A DNA stretch of 39,320 nt from Deltaproteobacteria bacterium (GCA_030638575.1 DAOWEJ010000046.1:1-39320), one strand, 5' to 3'. Numbered from the stretch's first letter, positions 24,965 through 33,216 are shown. A program made the numbers and translations. Notes: generated from the sequence alone by a model not told the origin.

Positions 24965-26033
24965 AAACATTCAATCCTTTTACCGCATCTATAACCTCTT
25001 CAGGTGTAGGTATATCACCTCCGCATTTTCCATACCATGAAACGGGAAGTTTTCCCTGAATAGACATCTGAACGTCCTCCACCATCTGTCCCATACTCAT
25101 TTCAATGCTTATCACCGCCTTGCAACTATCCTTTTCAGCGGTTTTTCTTACAGCAATTTCCGGAAACGGAAAAAGTGTCTGGGGCCTTATCAATCCTACT
25201 TCAAGCCCTTCTTCCTTTAACTGATCAATAGCGGTTTTACATACTCTGCTCATAGTACCGTAACTTACTATGAGAACTTTGTAATCGGAATCTGTGTTAT
25301 ATTTTTCGTATCTGATTTCTTCTTCTTTCATCCGTTCATATTTGGCTTTAAGAACCAGATTGTTTTCATTTAGCTGTTTTGGGTCCAAAAACAAAGATCT
25401 GACAAGATTGCGTTTAGTGCTTTTTCTGGTATCCATACCGGTCGTAGCCCAGTCGTCTTTATTGGATGGTTCAGATCCCAAGCTATCCGGGAATTCGACA
25501 GGTTCCATCATTTGACCGATCAAACCATCACCTAAAATAATAACCGGGTTACGATATTTTTCCGCCAGGGGGAAAGCCATCATCACCATCTCAACCGCTT
25601 CCTGAACACCCGCAGGCGCCATAACAAGTAACCTGCAGCCGCCATGTCCGATTCCTTTTGTTGCCTGGAGATAATCGGCCTGTGACGGAAGGATACCACC
25701 CAGGCCGGGACCGCCACGCATAATATTAACAAAAACCGCAGGACACTGGGCAGCCGTAATATAGCTGACACCCTCGCTCATCAAACTTATTCCAGGACTT
25801 GACGAAGTAGTAAAAACCCTGGCACCTGCTGCTGCCGCACCAAAAATCATATAAGAGACCGCGACTTCGCTTTCACCCTGCAAAAATACACCACCGACCT
25901 CCGGCATACGGCGTGATAGATATTCGGCAACTTCGGATTGCGGTGTAATCGGATAAGCAAAGTAGTTAAGGCATCCTGCCCGGATTGCAGCCTCTCCGAT
26001 CGCTTCGTTTCCTTTCATTAATACCTTACCCAT
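24963..26033 (-). CDS. vorB: 2-oxoacid:ferredoxin oxidoreductase, alpha subunit (VorB type)
   Basis: Alpha subunit, 356 residues, with the pyrimidine-binding domain: MKGNEAIGEAAIRAGC, YFAYPITPQSEVAEYLS, FLQGESEVAVSYMIFGAAAA and TTSSSPGISLMSEGVSYI. The central part has MRGGPGLGGILPSQADYLQA and VIILGDGLIGQM; the transketolase C-like domain has VLIVSYGTMSRVCKTAI and GLIRPQTLFPFP. The length and wording fit the group annotated as 3-methyl-2-oxobutanoate dehydrogenase subunit VorB; 2-oxoglutarate is the main alternative substrate. Its start overlaps the ferredoxin gene by eight bases with a ribosome site GGAGGAAAAA, so the two are coupled. It would supply acyl-CoA and reduced ferredoxin, or run in reverse for 2-oxoacid synthesis. 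Confidence 0.92.
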   Translation of the reverse strand: MGKVLMKGNEAIGEAAIRAGCLNYFAYPITPQSEVAEYLSRRMPEVGGVFLQGESEVAVSYMIFGAAAAGARVFTTSSSPGISLMSEGVSYITAAQCPAVFVNIMRGGPGLGGILPSQADYLQATKGIGHGGCRLLVMAPAGVQEAVEMVMMAFPLAEKYRNPVIILGDGLIGQMMEPVEFPDSLGSEPSNKDDWATTGMDTRKSTKRNLVRSLFLDPKQLNENNLVLKAKYERMKEEEIRYEKYNTDSDYKVLIVSYGTMSRVCKTAIDQLKEEGLEVGLIRPQTLFPFPEIAVRKTAEKDSCKAVISIEMSMGQMVEDVQMSIQGKLPVSWYGKCGGDIPTPEEVIDAVKGLNV

Positions 26034-26280
26034 TTTTTTCCTCCATTTTCTCCATCTCCGCAGTATCCTCGATAATTTCGGTGATGGTTATCGCCATATC
26101 CGGACACATTGTGCAGCACATGGCACAATAAATACAATCTTCAGGGCGTGCCTGATACACAGGGAAATACCCCTTGGTAGTTACCTGATCTGAAACTTCT
26201 AGGACTTTCTTGGTACATACGGTTACACATAAGCCGCATCCCTTGCATCTGTCAACGTCGATATGATGTTCATATGCCAT
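26026..26280 (-). CDS. vorD: Two-cluster 4Fe-4S ferredoxin, delta subunit of the oxidoreductase
   Basis: An 84-residue ferredoxin with two complete cluster motifs, CKGCGLCVTVCTKK and CIYCAMCCTMCPDMA, each CxxCxxCxxxC. It is the expected electron carrier subunit of the alpha/beta/gamma complex encoded just downstream. The acidic tail (EIIEDTAEMEKMEEKNG) carries the ribosome site and the overlapping start of the alpha gene. Its own ATG at 26278-26280 has AAGGAG upstream. A family A repeat begins about 20 bases upstream of the start, so any promoter lies within or beyond the repeat. Confidence 0.9.
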   Translation of the reverse strand: MAYEHHIDVDRCKGCGLCVTVCTKKVLEVSDQVTTKGYFPVYQARPEDCIYCAMCCTMCPDMAITITEIIEDTAEMEKMEEKNG

Positions 26281-26301
26281 ATATCTTAGCTCCTTAATTT
26301 T

Positions 26302-26453
26302 GATGGCTTCGTAAAAAGTCCCATCTACTGCGTTGTAGCGGTTTTTCAGGCACTCTGCATACTACATGTATTGCCTCGTCCCTGAAAAACCACTACGCCT
26401 TGTATATGGAACTTTTTACTTAGCCATCGGCGTTATTCTTTTACGAGTCCATC
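26302..26453. repeat. Family A palindromic repeat with an extra right end
   Basis: GATGGCTTCGTAAAAAGTC starts the copy and a right end ACTTAGCCATC closes it at about 26428. The interior has GTTGTAGCGGTTTTTCAG facing CTGAAAAACCACTAC. A second right-end fragment (TTTTACGAGTCCATC) follows to 26453, as if two copies had collapsed together. It separates the ferredoxin and P-loop protein genes. Confidence 0.85.
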
Positions 26454-26485
26454 AATTTTACATGCTGGCGTATACAAATTTCATG

Positions 26486-27184
26486 TCATTTAAGTTCGAC
26501 CGCCTTTTTCCATGGCGGCACAAGCTGTCTTTCTATCTTTAAAACAGGGCAGGAAATACGGCTTATATCGATTTCATGGAATATCTGTGATGAAACCGTA
26601 ATAAATTTTAAATCCAATCCACTCTCTTGAGACAAGAGCTTAACAAACTCGTATCCGCTGTATATATCCTCCGGGCTTGTTTCATCTATCAAATTTGCAT
26701 TGCCGATAATCCCGTTTATGGTCATTTTTGCAGCAGTTTCGATCTCGCTGCGCATTTTAAGGCAACCTTTCACAGTTTGTGTGAAGGGTCGCAGAGGATT
26801 CACAACTTGAAGCATATGAAAACTCTTGCCCTTGAATGCATCAGCAAGAGATGCCAGCACAGTTGCACCGGCATCATCCCCACCTGCGTCAATAATAGTC
26901 AGCTCAACCGGATTTTTAATCAAACCGGCAACAACAGGGCTCAGTATGGGAAGATCAGCCTGAAGATACTCCTCCGGCGGCAGCGCCATATTTATCCCAA
27001 TTTCAGAGAGCTGACTGCGCGCCTCACGCGTTCTAAAGTAAGGGTTAACCAGATCAAGGTCCGCGATTTGAACCTCTACCCCTGAACGTTTTTTATTCAC
27101 TGCCAGGTTTATGGAAACTTCAGTCTTTCCGCTTCCGTAATTCCCGACAATAACAACGATTCCTTGAAGATTAATTTCTACCAA
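26486..27184 (-). CDS. P-loop ATP-binding protein linked to the oxidoreductase operon
   Basis: A 232-residue P-loop NTPase of unknown role. The Walker A motif is GNYGSGKT at residues 14-21, inside VVIVGNYGSGKTEVSINLAV. IADLDLVNPYFRTREARSQL follows, with the Asp expected for a MinD/SIMIBI-like fold, then LTIIDAGGDDAGATVLASL as the Walker B region. It has neither the deviant MinD lysine nor a membrane-targeting helix. The frame begins at TTG (27182-27184), the only plausible start near the first strand; no ribosome site is clear. It is upstream of, and in the same direction as, the ferredoxin/vor genes. A chaperone- or regulator-like role for that complex is inferred from position only. Confidence 0.75.
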   Translation of the reverse strand: MVEINLQGIVVIVGNYGSGKTEVSINLAVNKKRSGVEVQIADLDLVNPYFRTREARSQLSEIGINMALPPEEYLQADLPILSPVVAGLIKNPVELTIIDAGGDDAGATVLASLADAFKGKSFHMLQVVNPLRPFTQTVKGCLKMRSEIETAAKMTINGIIGNANLIDETSPEDIYSGYEFVKLLSQESGLDLKFITVSSQIFHEIDISRISCPVLKIERQLVPPWKKAVELK

Positions 27185-27434
27185 TTTATTTTAATAAAAA
27201 TATATATGTTACACAATAAACCACTAAAATTTATACGCCATGGCCATAAAAAAACAAACTCTGATTTTTATTTTTTCTTTCACTCTTTGTCAAGCTTTTC
27301 AAATATCTTTTTTCAGATATATTCAAAGATTGGTGCCTTAAATAACAATTTCTTTATTTCCCATGGAAATTTGACAAAAAAGATCTTTTACTGATATTCA
27401 CTTTATAACTCATCAACATAAAGGAAAACAAAAA
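27185..27434. other. AT-rich divergent intergenic region
   Basis: This 250-base stretch separates the leftward P-loop gene and the rightward NamZ gene and must hold both promoters. It is very AT-rich with T-runs; I cannot single out a -35/-10 pair with confidence. None of the dispersed repeat families is present here. Confidence 0.5.
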
Positions 27435-28610
27435 GTGGTTTCCGTACAAACAGGTCTTGAAAGATTTATTAAAACACCGCCCAAATGGGTTCTTGGAAAA
27501 CGTCTGGGGCTTTTAAGCAATCAGGCATCGGTTGATAAAGAATTCTCACATGCCCGCGAACTTATCTATAAACACTTTCCTGATAATCTTAAAGCATTAT
27601 ACTCACCTCAACACGGTTTTTTTGCGGAAAAACAAGATAACATGATCGAATCATGCGATATGACCGACCCGGTTTTACAAATTCCCGTATTCAGCCTGTA
27701 CGGCCAAACAAGAGTGCCCTACAGAGAAATGCTTGACCCCATAGACATCCTTATCATCGACTTGCAGGATGCAGGAACCCGTGTTTACACGTTTATTTAT
27801 ACCATGTCTTTTTGCCTTGAAGCTGCAAAAAAGTATGGCAAAAAGGTTCTTGTCTTAGACAGGCCAAATCCGATTAACGGTATCACGGTGGAAGGCAACT
27901 GTTTGTCTCTGGATTATTCCTCTTTTGTCGGGCGATATCCCATACCCATGCGACATGGGTTAACTATCGGAGAACTATCACTTTTATTCAACAACCATTT
28001 TGGTATCGGTTGCGATCTTGAATTACTACCCATGAAAAACTGGAAAAGGACTATGTATTTCACAGATACCCGTCTTCCCTGGATTCCTCCGTCTCCCAAT
28101 CTTCCGACTCCAGCTTCTGCAATGGTATATCCAGGCCAGGTATTGTGGGAAGGAACCAATATCTCCGAAGGACGAGGCACAACCCAGCCATTTGAGCTTT
28201 TCGGCGCACCCTTTATCAATACTGAAAAAATTCTTTCAACTTTGGGAGGTAACAAAATTCCCGGGGGCCATCTCAGGCAAACCGTTTTTGAACCCACATC
28301 AAACAAATGGAAAAATCAATCGTGCAGCGGTTTTCAAATTCATATAACCGACCCGGATAAATACAGACCCTATATAACTACCTTAAAGCTGCTTCAGGCT
28401 GTCATAGCCTGCCATAAACACCGGTTTGAATTTACCAGCCCTCCTTATGAATATGAGTACAGCAAATTGCCAATTGACCTTATAATTGGTGACAGGAAAA
28501 TACGCCGGCGTATCGAAAAGCTTGATAAAATTGATGGAATAGAAAAATCGTGGAAAAATAAACTTGATGATTTTAAAAAGATTAGCAGCAAGTTTCATTT
28601 GTATAAATAA
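27435..28610 (+). CDS. namZ: DUF1343 protein, NamZ-like exo-beta-N-acetylmuramidase
   Basis: Predicted to release terminal N-acetylmuramic acid from peptidoglycan fragments. DUF1343 signatures are all present: GKRLGLLSNQASVD, LYSPQHGFFAEKQDN, VFSLYGQTRVP, DPIDILIIDLQDAGTRVYTF, LVLDRPNPING, MRHGLTIGELS, PSPNLPTPASAMVYPG, and EGTNISEGRGTTQPFELFGA. At 391 residues it is a typical length. No signal peptide is visible, so the enzyme should act in the cytoplasm on imported muropeptide pieces. The start is GTG at 27435, behind AAGGAAAAC. Five kilobases downstream on the same strand is a MurU-AmgK fusion that could use the released MurNAc. A 7-mer inverted repeat begins two bases after the stop. Confidence 0.88.
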   Translation: MVSVQTGLERFIKTPPKWVLGKRLGLLSNQASVDKEFSHARELIYKHFPDNLKALYSPQHGFFAEKQDNMIESCDMTDPVLQIPVFSLYGQTRVPYREMLDPIDILIIDLQDAGTRVYTFIYTMSFCLEAAKKYGKKVLVLDRPNPINGITVEGNCLSLDYSSFVGRYPIPMRHGLTIGELSLLFNNHFGIGCDLELLPMKNWKRTMYFTDTRLPWIPPSPNLPTPASAMVYPGQVLWEGTNISEGRGTTQPFELFGAPFINTEKILSTLGGNKIPGGHLRQTVFEPTSNKWKNQSCSGFQIHITDPDKYRPYITTLKLLQAVIACHKHRFEFTSPPYEYEYSKLPIDLIIGDRKIRRRIEKLDKIDGIEKSWKNKLDDFKKISSKFHLYK

Positions 28611-28611
28611 G

Positions 28612-28834
28612 GTAACCGTTCACAGGTTCAGAGTTCAAGGTTCAGGGGTTGTAGGTTTACCGAAAGGCTGAACAGTTGATTCGTGAGTTCTGAACGGTCT
28701 TGCGCCGAAGTGCAAGGTGAGTTCTACGTGTCATCGGTTCAATAATACATGACGAATGTTGAGTTTCAAGACATATGTTCTGGGTTCAACGAAAGAAAGA
28801 TAACCTTGAACAGTGAACTTTGAACCAGTGAACG
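28612..28834. repeat. Family C inverted repeat (GGTTCA-type 7-mer arms)
   Basis: The left arm reads as 7-mers (GTTCACA, GGTTCAG, AGTTCAA, GGTTCAG). The right arm, up to 28834, contains CCTTGAACAGTGAACTTTG and ends with AACCAGTGAACG, the same units on the other strand. It fills the gap between namZ and the RNase HI gene and begins directly after the namZ stop. Confidence 0.8.
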
Positions 28835-28854
28835 CATACAAAAAAGGATTTTAA

Positions 28855-29559
28855 ATGCCTGAAGCAAATAAAAAAGAAACCGGCTGGAAACGCATGCAGT
28901 TTAAAAAAAACAAGGTCTGGGTAGCTACAGATAAAAAGAAAAGACCTGTTGTTAAAAACGGCAAAGTATTAATAAAATACCAGCTTAAGCAGGATTACGA
29001 GTACTGGGTCCATGCACAAAACGTCGAGCCCATTGATACCGAACAATCTGAGAAATCAGGTAAAAAAAAACCGGCACAAAAAATAAAAGGCAAAACCAAA
29101 CCTTTTAAAGAACCAATACCTCATGGTGCAGTTTGCATCTTTACGGACGGCGCATCTTCAGGTAACCCCGGACCTTCCGGAATCGGTGTGCTTCTCAAAT
29201 TTGGAGATCACGAAAAGGAAATATCAAAATACATAGGTCTTGCAACCAATAATATTGCGGAACTTGAAGCAATTAGAACCGGCCTTTCGGAACTGAAAAA
29301 GACAGATTTGCCTGTAAGGATTTTTACTGACAGCAGTTATTCTTACGGATTACTCTCCCTGGGCTGGAAAGCAAGGAAAAATCAGGAACTTGTAAAGACT
29401 ATTAAGGAGATGGCATTAAAATTCAAGGACTTGAAATTTGTTAAAGTAAAAGGCCATGCCGGTCACCTGGAAAATGAACGGGCGGATTTTCTTGCTACAT
29501 CAGCAATAAAAAACAGGACAAAAAAGGCGGAAGGCACAAATGCGGAAGGCCGAAGATAG
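28855..29559 (+). CDS. rnhA: RNase HI with an N-terminal extension
   Basis: Degrades RNA in RNA-DNA hybrids. The catalytic domain occupies about residues 90-220 and has all four acidic residues: D98 in IFTDGASSGNPGPSG, E136 in NNIAELEAI, D159 in RIFTDSSYS, and D211 in ENERADFLA. The basic KVKGHAGH loop is present. The first 90 residues are additional: a segment WKRMQFKKNKVWVATDKKKR and VLIKYQLKQDYEYWVHA, then a lysine-rich linker. This does not look like the eukaryotic-type hybrid-binding domain (no YAVRxGR motif). The last codons (KKAEGTNAEGRR) repeat GCGGAAGGC and run into the hairpin cluster that follows. It starts at an ATG after AAAAGGA. Confidence 0.92.
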   Translation: MPEANKKETGWKRMQFKKNKVWVATDKKKRPVVKNGKVLIKYQLKQDYEYWVHAQNVEPIDTEQSEKSGKKKPAQKIKGKTKPFKEPIPHGAVCIFTDGASSGNPGPSGIGVLLKFGDHEKEISKYIGLATNNIAELEAIRTGLSELKKTDLPVRIFTDSSYSYGLLSLGWKARKNQELVKTIKEMALKFKDLKFVKVKGHAGHLENERADFLATSAIKNRTKKAEGTNAEGRR

Positions 29560-29568
29560 ATGATTGAT

Positions 29569-29706
29569 GGAGGAGCGCTTTACTCAATGACCGCTTCGCT
29601 TAAAGATCGTTCCCTTCGGGAACTTGATGAGCGCTTCGCTTGAAGCTTAAAGGCCGAAGGCCGCTCTTCAAGCCACGTAGTGGTGCTCCTCCAGTCCTGA
29701 AAGGAC
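29569..29706. repeat. Cluster of short tetraloop-like hairpins
   Basis: Five small palindromes follow each other: GTTCCCTTCGGGAAC (29609-29623), AGCGCTTCGCT (29630-29640), GGCCGAAGGCC (29652-29662), CCACGTAGTGG (29673-29683) and GTCCTGAAAGGAC (29694-29706). An outer pair GGAGGAGC (29569-29576) / GCTCCTCC (29685-29692) encloses most of them. Stretches such as GCTCTTCA and GAGCGCTT recur as linkers. It lies between the convergent RNase HI and small membrane protein genes and is more GC-rich than its surroundings. Confidence 0.8.
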
Positions 29707-29718
29707 GCTCTTCACTCC

Positions 29719-30000
29719 CTAATCTTTTTTTAATGTCTCGATCTCTTCTTTCAAACCATCGATCTCTTTTTTGTAATTTTCGACTTCCTCATCCTTCCCG
29801 GTTACAACGCTTTCATCTGTTTCGTCCTTCTTCCATGTATCTTTAATTTCATCAAAACCAAGATATATGGCCAAACCGCCCCCAAGCAAAAGCATTATAG
29901 CTATAGTGCCCTTTAAAACCATTAAAAACGGTCCCCACCAGATCACCAGACCGATCAGGCCCAATGCCGCTGCTACAGCGCCACCAATTAGTATCTTCAT
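29719..30000 (-). CDS. Small membrane protein with two transmembrane segments and a coiled-coil tail
   Basis: A 93-residue protein I cannot assign to a family. Two hydrophobic segments (about residues 4-21, ILIGGAVAAALGLIGLVIW, and 27-48, ending LGGGLAIYLGF) form a glycine-rich hairpin. They are followed by a charged tail of about 45 residues that ends in a heptad-like EIDGLKEEIETLKKD coiled coil. The layout recalls two-helix magnetosome proteins such as MamI, but nothing else here points to magnetosomes, so I make no such claim. The ATG at 29998-30000 has AGGAGGATAATTTAA upstream. It is alone on this strand among rightward genes and is bordered by repeats on both sides. Confidence 0.7.
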   Translation of the reverse strand: MKILIGGAVAAALGLIGLVIWWGPFLMVLKGTIAIMLLLGGGLAIYLGFDEIKDTWKKDETDESVVTGKDEEVENYKKEIDGLKEEIETLKKD

Positions 30001-30017
30001 TTAAATTATCCTCCTTT

Positions 30018-30181
30018 GAGACCTTGCAAAACGGCACTTTTTACCCGATTTCTGTGTTAGGCTCAAATTTCGGCACGCAGTGAAGCTTTAGCGCTATCCT
30101 CGAAATATTACATATATTCCTGTGGTTGAAATTTTCGTCTTCCTTGAACTCGAATAAAAATTACCATTTTTCAAAGGTCTC
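30018..30181. repeat. Family B repeat, 164 bp, inverted orientation
   Basis: It begins GAGACCTTGCAAAACGGCAC and ends TTTTCAAAGGTCTC. The interior is the reverse complement of the copy at 38561: GGCTCAAATTTCGGCACGCA, GTGAAGCTTTAGCGCTATCC, TCGAAATATT, CCTGTGGTTGAAATTTTCGT and CTTCCTTGAACT. It starts 17 bases upstream of the small membrane protein gene, next to its ribosome site. Confidence 0.85.
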
Positions 30182-30201
30182 CTTTATTTTTCAATTTTTT
30201 G

Positions 30202-30290
30202 GTGTTCGAAAACTGACAAAATAAGACCGGATATACATTTTTGCAAGCAGGTCAATTCCGGTTGAAATAGCACAACTCATTTTCGAACAC
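30202..30290. repeat. Single 89-bp element with 11-bp inverted ends
   Basis: GTGTTCGAAAA (30202-30212) and TTTTCGAACAC (30280-30290) are a perfect inverted pair; ACCGGATAT and TTCCGGTT inside also face each other. No other copy is in the window. It lies between the family B and family A copies in the 600-base gap before the acyltransferase gene. Confidence 0.55.
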
Positions 30291-30317
30291 AAGAGCAATT
30301 GCGCATGGACAAACCTT

Positions 30318-30478
30318 GATGGCGTCGTAAAAAGTCTCATCTACTGCGTTGTAGCGGTTTTTCAGAAACTCGACATACTATATGTATAGTCTCGTCCCTG
30401 AAAAACCGCTACTCCTTGTATATGAGCCTTGGAACGATGCCATACGGCGCTTATTAAAAGACTTTTTACGAAACCGTC
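30318..30478. repeat. Family A palindromic repeat, 161 bp
   Basis: GATGGCGTCGTAAAAAGTC (30318-30336) and GACTTTTTACGAAACCGTC (30460-30478) are the inverted ends. The interior has TAGCGGTTTTTCAG facing CTGAAAAACCGCTA around a CATACTATATGTATAG palindrome. It matches, in reverse, the right two thirds of the copy at 17201. Confidence 0.88.
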
Positions 30479-30603
30479 AACCTTTATTTTCAATAATCAA
30501 GAAAATATTGCAAACAGAATTATATTCTGTTAGCTTTTATAAAATTATATATCACAAACAGACCCATATTACCCTGGCCTCAGCCTGTAATATTTATTAA
30601 GTT

Positions 30604-33216
30604 ATGCCAAAAATAAAAAAAATGAATATAAGAGAACGAATCGACCGCATCCTGGAGGGTACACATAACCACTTTAGCTGTTTCTTTCCTGGAAATTCCG
30701 GTTTTTTTTCATCAGCAATACTTAAACTTTTCTTCTCAGGCGTTAAGGTGAGAAAAAGCCAGTCTTCGACCATTGAGAAAGTCCCAAAAGATGCCATTAT
30801 CATATATGCTACAAAGCACAAAAGTAAATTTGACTATCTTTTTTATCACACACGCTATAAGCTTTACGGCCTGCCATATCCTGAAATAGGCTTTGATTAT
30901 AAAGTTCTCTTGTGGCAGCCTGTTACCCGAATATATAAAATTCTTCTGGCACATCTTGATTTTTTCTTTAAAAATATGACCTTGCCTGATCCTTATGGCA
31001 GTGGATATATCAGGAATGAATTGATAGATGGCCGTACCGGTTTTTTATCAATAGTCGAAAAAAAGGGCTTTTATCTTAGGTTTGTCAAAGCAAAGACGGA
31101 TCCGATCCGATATCTTATTGAAATGCAGAAATCGATAGACCGTCCGATTTACATCATTCCTCAACTAATGTTCTTTAGCAAAAATCCCCATCGATCACAC
31201 CCCACAATAATTGAAATACTCTTTGGGCCGGAAGATAAACCCGGGAAATTAAGACGCCTCGCAACTCTGTTTAAAAATCCCGGAAAAGTCTTTGTGGAAA
31301 CATCCGAACCGGTCAATCTGATGCAATTTCTTGAAAATCCGAAAAATCGCGACAAGGACGTTGAACACCAGTCTTTATCCTTAAGGCGTGATCTTCTGAT
31401 TCAATTCAATCGTCATCGTCAGAGTATTACAGGACCAGTCCTTAAATCAAGGGAGGAACTCAAAGAAAGTATCCTGACAAATGAACGGCTTCAACAATTC
31501 ATGGAAAGTCATTCCAAATCGCGTAATATACCAATACGGGAAGTTAGAAAGAATGCTGATGAATATCTTGAAGAAATTGCCGCAAAATACAGTCCCGGCT
31601 TGATAAAAATAGTAGAGGTTGTGGCCGGATGGATTTTAAGGGCAATGTTTGAGGATGTAATAGTCAATACCGACGGCATAGATAAACTAAAGGCCATGTC
31701 TCAAAAGGGGCCGCTGGTCCTTATCCCAAACCATAAAAGCCACGTTGACTACCTGATATTATCATATCTTCTTTACCATAGCAATATGCCCTGCCCGCAT
31801 ATTGCAGCAGGAAAAAATCTTTCATTCTGGCCCATAGGCCCCCTTTTCCGTGGAGGAGGCGCTTTTTTTATAAGACGGACTTTCAGAGGAGCTGTCCTTT
31901 ACTCAAAAGTGTTTTCCGAGTACATTTATAAGCTCCTTCAAGAGGGCTTTAATATAGAATTTTTTATCGAAGGCGGCAGAAGTCGAACAGGCAAACTTAT
32001 CCTTCCAAAGCTGGGGCTTTTGTCTATTCTTCTCGATGCTTATAAAAACGGAGCCTGTGAGGACATGATATTTGTACCTATTTACATAGGATATGACCGT
32101 GTCCTTGAAGAAAAGTCATATATTAATGAACTCGAGGGAGGACAAAAGGAACCCGAAAACTTTCTGCAGGTCATCAAGGCAAGAAAATTTTTAAAAAAAA
32201 GGTACGGAAAAATATACATCCAGTTTCATGATCCCATATCCCTTAATGAACTTTTATTGCACTACGGATCTTCCCTTACAGATATGATACCTAAGGAAAA
32301 GAATGCCTTCTGCCGCAATTTGGGACACAGGGTGATAAATTCCATAAACAGTGTTACTGTTGTTACTTCTTACGGTCTGGTTGCAAGCGCTATTTTAAAC
32401 TGTTTAAAAAAGAAATTTTCTTATGAACATTTAAAATCCCATTTTGAGACATACGTGAAATACCTTCAAACCCAGGATGCCAAACTTGCCGATACACTTC
32501 TTCAAGATCACGGTCATGCCGTAAAGCACGCCCTTGATGCCTATGTACAAAGAAAATTCATCGAGCCGATTTCAAAAGAACAGGAAAACCATGATTTAGA
32601 AACTGAATATACGGTCAATGAAAGTAAAAGACCCGGCCTGGAATATTATAAAAACAACTGTATTGCCTTTTTTATACCGGCAGCCTTTACTGCAATTGAA
32701 ATCCAAAAAAAAGATACATTCCAGTTTTCAGCTTCCGACCTCCATTCCGGTTATGCTTTTCTACAGGAATTTTTTAAAAATGAATTTGCTTATGACATTG
32801 ACAAAACACCGGAATACTTCGTACGAAAAAGCCTTAAGGCATTTATTGATGAACCCATACTCACGCCTCATCAAACACTACCGGATACATATAATATGAC
32901 ACCCACGGACTTAAAAAAGTTAAAGCTTTTTTCCGGTTTCCTGAAAACATATTTTGAATCATATCTGATTGTATTAAACTTCTTGAAGCGAAACCCTCAA
33001 AACTCCATAAACGCAAAAGAGCGTCTGAAAAAAATTGAAGCAAGGGGCTATCGCATGTATAAAAGGAAAGAAATCGAACGGAAAGAAGCCCTCTCAAAAG
33101 TCACCTATCAAAATGCGATCGACTTCTTCAACAGCCGGGGCGTAAAAGGTTCAGATAATAAAGAAAAGATCGATTTTTATGCCGATAGAATACAAGAATA
33201 TATGAACAATCTGTAA
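30604..33216 (+). CDS. PlsB-like glycerol-3-phosphate acyltransferase with two acyltransferase-like domains
   Basis: Expected to acylate glycerol-3-phosphate, the first step of phospholipid synthesis, at the inner membrane. The 870-residue protein has the PlsB layout. The main catalytic domain holds HX4D (H377-D382 in LIPNHKSHVDYLILS), GGGAFFIRRTF, and FFIEGGRSRTGKL (about 453-465), followed by IFVPIYIGYD. The N-terminal third has a second HX4D (H72-D77 in ATKHKSKFDYLFYH) and RPIYIIPQLMFFSKNPHRSH, which corresponds to the non-catalytic PlsB N-domain, yet keeps the motif. The long C-terminal part is typical of PlsB. No membrane segment is obvious. The ATG at 30604 has no clear ribosome site. 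Family members in lipid or ether-lipid pathways are alternatives. Confidence 0.88.
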   Translation: MPKIKKMNIRERIDRILEGTHNHFSCFFPGNSGFFSSAILKLFFSGVKVRKSQSSTIEKVPKDAIIIYATKHKSKFDYLFYHTRYKLYGLPYPEIGFDYKVLLWQPVTRIYKILLAHLDFFFKNMTLPDPYGSGYIRNELIDGRTGFLSIVEKKGFYLRFVKAKTDPIRYLIEMQKSIDRPIYIIPQLMFFSKNPHRSHPTIIEILFGPEDKPGKLRRLATLFKNPGKVFVETSEPVNLMQFLENPKNRDKDVEHQSLSLRRDLLIQFNRHRQSITGPVLKSREELKESILTNERLQQFMESHSKSRNIPIREVRKNADEYLEEIAAKYSPGLIKIVEVVAGWILRAMFEDVIVNTDGIDKLKAMSQKGPLVLIPNHKSHVDYLILSYLLYHSNMPCPHIAAGKNLSFWPIGPLFRGGGAFFIRRTFRGAVLYSKVFSEYIYKLLQEGFNIEFFIEGGRSRTGKLILPKLGLLSILLDAYKNGACEDMIFVPIYIGYDRVLEEKSYINELEGGQKEPENFLQVIKARKFLKKRYGKIYIQFHDPISLNELLLHYGSSLTDMIPKEKNAFCRNLGHRVINSINSVTVVTSYGLVASAILNCLKKKFSYEHLKSHFETYVKYLQTQDAKLADTLLQDHGHAVKHALDAYVQRKFIEPISKEQENHDLETEYTVNESKRPGLEYYKNNCIAFFIPAAFTAIEIQKKDTFQFSASDLHSGYAFLQEFFKNEFAYDIDKTPEYFVRKSLKAFIDEPILTPHQTLPDTYNMTPTDLKKLKLFSGFLKTYFESYLIVLNFLKRNPQNSINAKERLKKIEARGYRMYKRKEIERKEALSKVTYQNAIDFFNSRGVKGSDNKEKIDFYADRIQEYMNNL

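Noticed and set aside
29719..30000. MamI-like magnetosome protein
   Set aside because: Only the two-helix, glycine-rich layout is similar; no other magnetosome gene is in the window, and such small proteins are common.
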